DNA of 64,000 nt, taken from the NCBI GenBank assembly GCA_005518185.1, contig RKSN01000003.1, forward strand, positions 372,001 through 436,000, read 5' to 3'. Below are positions 63,955-64,000 of this stretch, one piece after another; positions within the stretch are counted from its first letter, which is position 1; the number at the start of each line of letters is the position of its first letter. Source of the DNA: Chakrabartia godavariana (lineage in GTDB: Bacteria; Pseudomonadota; Alphaproteobacteria; Sphingomonadales; Sphingomonadaceae). The notes beneath the pieces were generated by a model, which saw only the letters and a list, made by a program, of their open reading frames with translations, ran no database searches and had not been told where the DNA came from. Position numbers and translations under genes: made by a program.

Positions 63955-64000
63955 GTCTTGCCTCTCTCCAGATCAGGGTCCCTTCCCGCGGGAAGGGCTG

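Overview
The window is one continuous stretch of GC-rich, gene-dense chromosome. It most likely comes from an alphaproteobacterium of the order Sphingomonadales (Sphingomonas, Sphingopyxis, Blastomonas or a relative). The evidence is a sphingan-type exopolysaccharide core, an 'infC'-type and 'glnBA'-type gene content typical of that group, a large TonB receptor of the sphingomonad type, alphaproteobacterial DUF3576 and DciA-like proteins, and intergenic palindromes with CTTCGACAAGCTCAGG-like arms that I know from sphingomonad genomes. I see no tRNA, rRNA, CRISPR array, insertion sequence or prophage, so this reads as ordinary backbone plus one surface-polysaccharide locus.

Layout. 0-26 kb is housekeeping: aspartate aminotransferase, a fused folate enzyme PabB-PabC, an S9 peptidase, map, the nitrogen pair glnB-glnA, an M20 peptidase, an aldehyde dehydrogenase, an extensin-like lipoprotein, a LOG-family protein, a membrane-anchored cytochrome c, pheA, and a tightly coupled mutY / beta-lactamase-fold / nudC cluster. 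Facing the latter is dciA-dsbA-like-dsbA-like-smc, followed by a PfpI-family protein and a receiver-less sigma-54 activator. An enoyl-CoA hydratase ends this part.

26.4-40.7 kb is the accessory-looking region. It has a type I secretion ABC/HlyD pair, a fused Alg14/Alg13-type glycosyltransferase, and a seven-gene leftward operon: outer-membrane beta-barrel, Wza-type export protein, Wzc/GumC-type chain-length protein, a CpsD-like ATPase with a broken P-loop, an exosortase, an EpsI-like protein and the initiating undecaprenyl-phosphate sugar transferase. Divergent from it are an 81-residue two-helix membrane protein and a P-loop ATPase. Together these look like the core of a sphingan-like exopolysaccharide system merged with an exosortase (probably XrtV-type) system.

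40.7-64 kb returns to housekeeping: xthA-ribA, a HAD phosphatase, yggS, a ThiE-like protein, an outer-membrane protein, a DUF3576 lipoprotein, leuS-lptE-holA (overlapping starts and stops), a TonB receptor, infC, a YbbA/DUF885/YbbP-type cluster divergent from tesA, clpS-SDR-kappa-GST-like, a phasin, a GNAT acetyltransferase and an acyl-CoA dehydrogenase.

Points that go beyond plain annotation are: an intrinsic terminator whose stem contains the start codon of the next gene (11.5 kb); inverted-repeat elements in every convergent gene junction that has room for one; a 15-bp direct repeat bracketing one of these elements (59.6 kb); matching palindromes in front of the aldehyde dehydrogenase and enoyl-CoA hydratase; a probable AUC start for infC; a missing P-loop lysine in the polysaccharide kinase homologue; and an SDR / kappa-GST-like gene pair in which both proteins lack the textbook catalytic residue. 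All functional calls are from reading motifs; no database search was run.
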